Shown here: in pieces, positions 62,479 to 64,000 of the stretch | Position numbering within the stretch: position 1 is the stretch's first letter | How the letters are laid out: the number at the start of each line of letters is the position of its first letter | Source of the DNA: Rhodobacter sp. | Lineage (GTDB): Bacteria > Pseudomonadota > Alphaproteobacteria > Rhodobacterales > Rhodobacteraceae | Direction of reading: 5' to 3' | NCBI GenBank assembly: GCA_027489175.1 | Contig: JAIYAE010000019.1 | Location: 124,001-188,000 of the forward strand | DNA: 64,000 bases | Notes under the pieces: model-generated | Told to the model about the DNA's origin: nothing | Database searches by the model: none | What the model saw: only the letters and a program-made list of their open reading frames with translations | Program-made: the position numbers and the translations under genes

Positions 62479-64000
62479 ATGGCGCAGCAGAAAGCTGTCG
62501 AGGCTCCTATCGAGGATGCTGACGATCTCGTTGACGAGCTTCAGCCCGGCACGAAGCTGCTGAAGGGCCAGTACACGATTGTCCGTTACATCAACAGCGG
62601 CGGCTTTGGCATCACCTATCTGGCCAAGGACAGCCTTGATCGGGACGTTGTGATCAAGGAATGCTTCCCCAGTTCCTTCTGCCGCCGGTCGAAGACCATG
62701 GTGACGGCCCGGTCGCGAGCCCATACGGCTGAGCTGCGCTCGGTCATCCAGCTTTTCGTGCGCGAAGCGCGGCACCTGTCGAAGATTGTCCATCCGAACA
62801 TCGTCGCCGTGCACCAGGTCTTTGAAGACAACGGCACCGCCTACATGGCGATCGACTTCATCAACGGGCTGGACCTGCAACAGATCATCGACGGTCAGGG
62901 TCCGATGCCCCAGGCCGAAGAGATCGTCCTGATGACCGAAAAGCTGTTGGCTGCGGTTGGTTTCATCCATTCCAACGACATGCTGCACCGCGATATCTCG
63001 CCCGACAACGTGCTGATCGACCACAAAGGTCAGCCGATCCTGATCGACTTTGGCGCCGCGCGTGAACATGCCAGCCAGACCGGCCGGGCCATGTCGGCGT
63101 TGCGCGTGGTCAAAGACGGCTACTCGCCGCAAGAATTCTATATCGCCGGGTCCGAACAAGGCCCGTGGAGCGACCTTTACGCTTTGGGTGCCACGCTTTA
63201 CCACCTCATCAGCGGCGAAGCCCCGGTCAACGGCCAGGCGCGGCTTGCCGCTCTGGCCGAGGACCAGCCGGACCCCTACACTCCGCTGGTCGGGCGATAT
63301 GAAGGCTATCCGCCGGGTTTTCTGGCCGCGATCGACAAAGCGCTCAGCACCCTGCCCAAGCAGCGCGTGCAGACGGCACAGGAATGGCTGGCGATGTTCC
63401 GGCCCGGCGTCCACTTGCCCATCGACCCGAACGACGACATCGCCGCCGCCGTGCAGGCCATGGTGGCCAATGCTCGGGCCGAGGCTGCCACCCGGATCGA
63501 AGCGCAAGGTGCGACGGCCGAGTTCGGCGGTCCGCCACAGCTGGCGCGGCAGGTGTCTCAGCCCCAGCCAAAGGCGGCTGACACGCAGGCAAAACCAGCC
63601 GTGGCGCCACAGTCCAAGCTGGCCCCCGAGGCCGGCACGACGCGCCGCAGCGGCATGACGGTCCAGCTTGTCGGCGGTGTGGCGGCTGCGCTGGCGATCG
63701 TCGGTCTTGGCCTGATCCTGATCGGCGGCGAAGAGGCGGCCGTGCCAAGCGCCGAGACCGCTGCGGTCACCGGCACGGCAACCGCTTCCCTTGCGGCCGG
63801 GCAACCGGCACCCGCCACCGAAACTGCGGAAGAAACTTCCGCCGAGAGTGCCGCAGCGCCCGCCGCCCCCGAAACGGTGGCAGCTGCGCCTGCCGAGGAC
63901 GCCCCAGAGGTCAGTGCTGCCGATCCGGTCGCCGCTGTTGCGGCCACCGATACTGCCGCTGAACCGACCGCTGACTCTGCAGGCGAAACCGCGGCAGCTG
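62479..64000 (+). CDS. Hanks-type Ser/Thr protein kinase with membrane anchor (3' partial)
   Basis: The frame is open to the window end (507 full codons). ATG 62479 has GGGAAGGA 8 nt before it; ATG 62470 is too close to that site. The kinase domain has a Gly loop INSGGFGITYLAKD (near 38), the lysine in VVIKECFPSSF, the helix-C Glu in FVREARHLSKIVHPNI, catalytic LHRDISPDNVLID (near 170, Ser replacing the usual Lys-adjacent residue) and DFGAAR (near 190). YSPQEFY follows in place of APE. A helix at about 398-416 is followed by a long Ala/Pro/Glu/Thr-rich tail. This form often accompanies phosphatases and secretion or envelope-stress systems. A large opposite-strand frame is a shadow. Confidence 0.88.
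   Translation, partial: MAQQKAVEAPIEDADDLVDELQPGTKLLKGQYTIVRYINSGGFGITYLAKDSLDRDVVIKECFPSSFCRRSKTMVTARSRAHTAELRSVIQLFVREARHLSKIVHPNIVAVHQVFEDNGTAYMAIDFINGLDLQQIIDGQGPMPQAEEIVLMTEKLLAAVGFIHSNDMLHRDISPDNVLIDHKGQPILIDFGAAREHASQTGRAMSALRVVKDGYSPQEFYIAGSEQGPWSDLYALGATLYHLISGEAPVNGQARLAALAEDQPDPYTPLVGRYEGYPPGFLAAIDKALSTLPKQRVQTAQEWLAMFRPGVHLPIDPNDDIAAAVQAMVANARAEAATRIEAQGATAEFGGPPQLARQVSQPQPKAADTQAKPAVAPQSKLAPEAGTTRRSGMTVQLVGGVAAALAIVGLGLILIGGEEAAVPSAETAAVTGTATASLAAGQPAPATETAEETSAESAAAPAAPETVAAAPAEDAPEVSAADPVAAVAATDTAAEPTADSAGETAAA

Noticed and set aside
62335-63804. A 489-codon minus-strand open frame at the window end.
   Set aside because: It is antisense to a well-supported Ser/Thr kinase with an intact Gly loop, HRD and DFG.
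1-64000. tRNA, rRNA, riboswitch and CRISPR signals.
   Set aside because: Scanning by eye for T-loop motifs, conserved rRNA phrases and regularly spaced direct repeats gave nothing convincing. A covariance-model search would settle it.

Overview
This is GC-rich DNA from an alphaproteobacterium, most likely a member of the Rhodobacteraceae/Paracoccaceae (Rhodobacter, Tabrizicola or Gemmobacter-like). The call rests on codon use, dense operons with ATGA, GTGA and TGATG overlaps, Tat-type signal peptides on importer binding proteins, and the gene families present. No identity search was possible. The window begins inside one gene and ends inside another.

Region 1 (1-11952, + strand) is an exopolysaccharide or surface-glycan locus. 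It holds a large membrane protein, a secreted Ig-like protein, a secreted clan GH-A glycosidase-like protein, a GT4-type and a GT2-type glycosyltransferase, a Wzx-like flippase, and ManC and ManB making GDP-mannose. Region 2 (12034-17192) starts with a decayed IS5-type transposase and then carries a compact copper-tolerance island: DUF411, DUF305 (CopM-like), CopZ, CopA and CueR. The copZ/copA intergenic space contains two divergent promoters with the 19-bp spacer that MerR-type regulators need. Region 3 (17374-20934) has a broken Crp/Fnr (NnrR-like) regulator, a short DUF1858 redox protein, PEP synthase, and a small protein behind an FNR-like box.

Region 4 (21062-25545) is a MacAB/DevBCA-like ABC exporter followed by an IS6-type transposase remnant. 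Region 5 (25687-33936) has a tripartite tricarboxylate-type uptake system in which TctA and TctB appear fused, then three divergent AMP-forming (ANL) synthetases around a small outer-membrane beta-barrel. Region 6 (34054-38757) holds a membrane protein/MoxR ATPase/VWA operon and a pair of sugar-type ABC permeases without local ATPase or binding protein.

Region 7 (38823-52401) is an aromatic catabolic cluster under a divergent LysR regulator. It has two intradiol dioxygenases of hydroxyquinol type, a PcpA-like VOC dioxygenase, an esterase, maleylacetate reductase, a Liv-type ABC importer, a Tat-exported SnoaL-like protein, a flavin phenol hydroxylase and a BKACE (DUF849) enzyme. Together they predict phenol/resorcinol -> hydroxyquinol -> maleylacetate -> 3-oxoadipate, with BKACE possibly replacing the usual CoA-transferase/thiolase finish. 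Region 8 (52406-56052, - strand) is a four-gene overlapping operon: a photolyase-like protein whose two domains look circularly permuted, an FAD oxidoreductase, an NnrU/isoprenylcysteine-methyltransferase-like membrane protein and a UbiG-like methyltransferase. Region 9 (56340-62140) is a BMP-family nucleoside/base ABC importer with a cytosine-deaminase-like enzyme. The window ends in a Hanks-type Ser/Thr kinase (62479 onward) that runs off the edge.

No tRNA, rRNA or CRISPR array was recognised.
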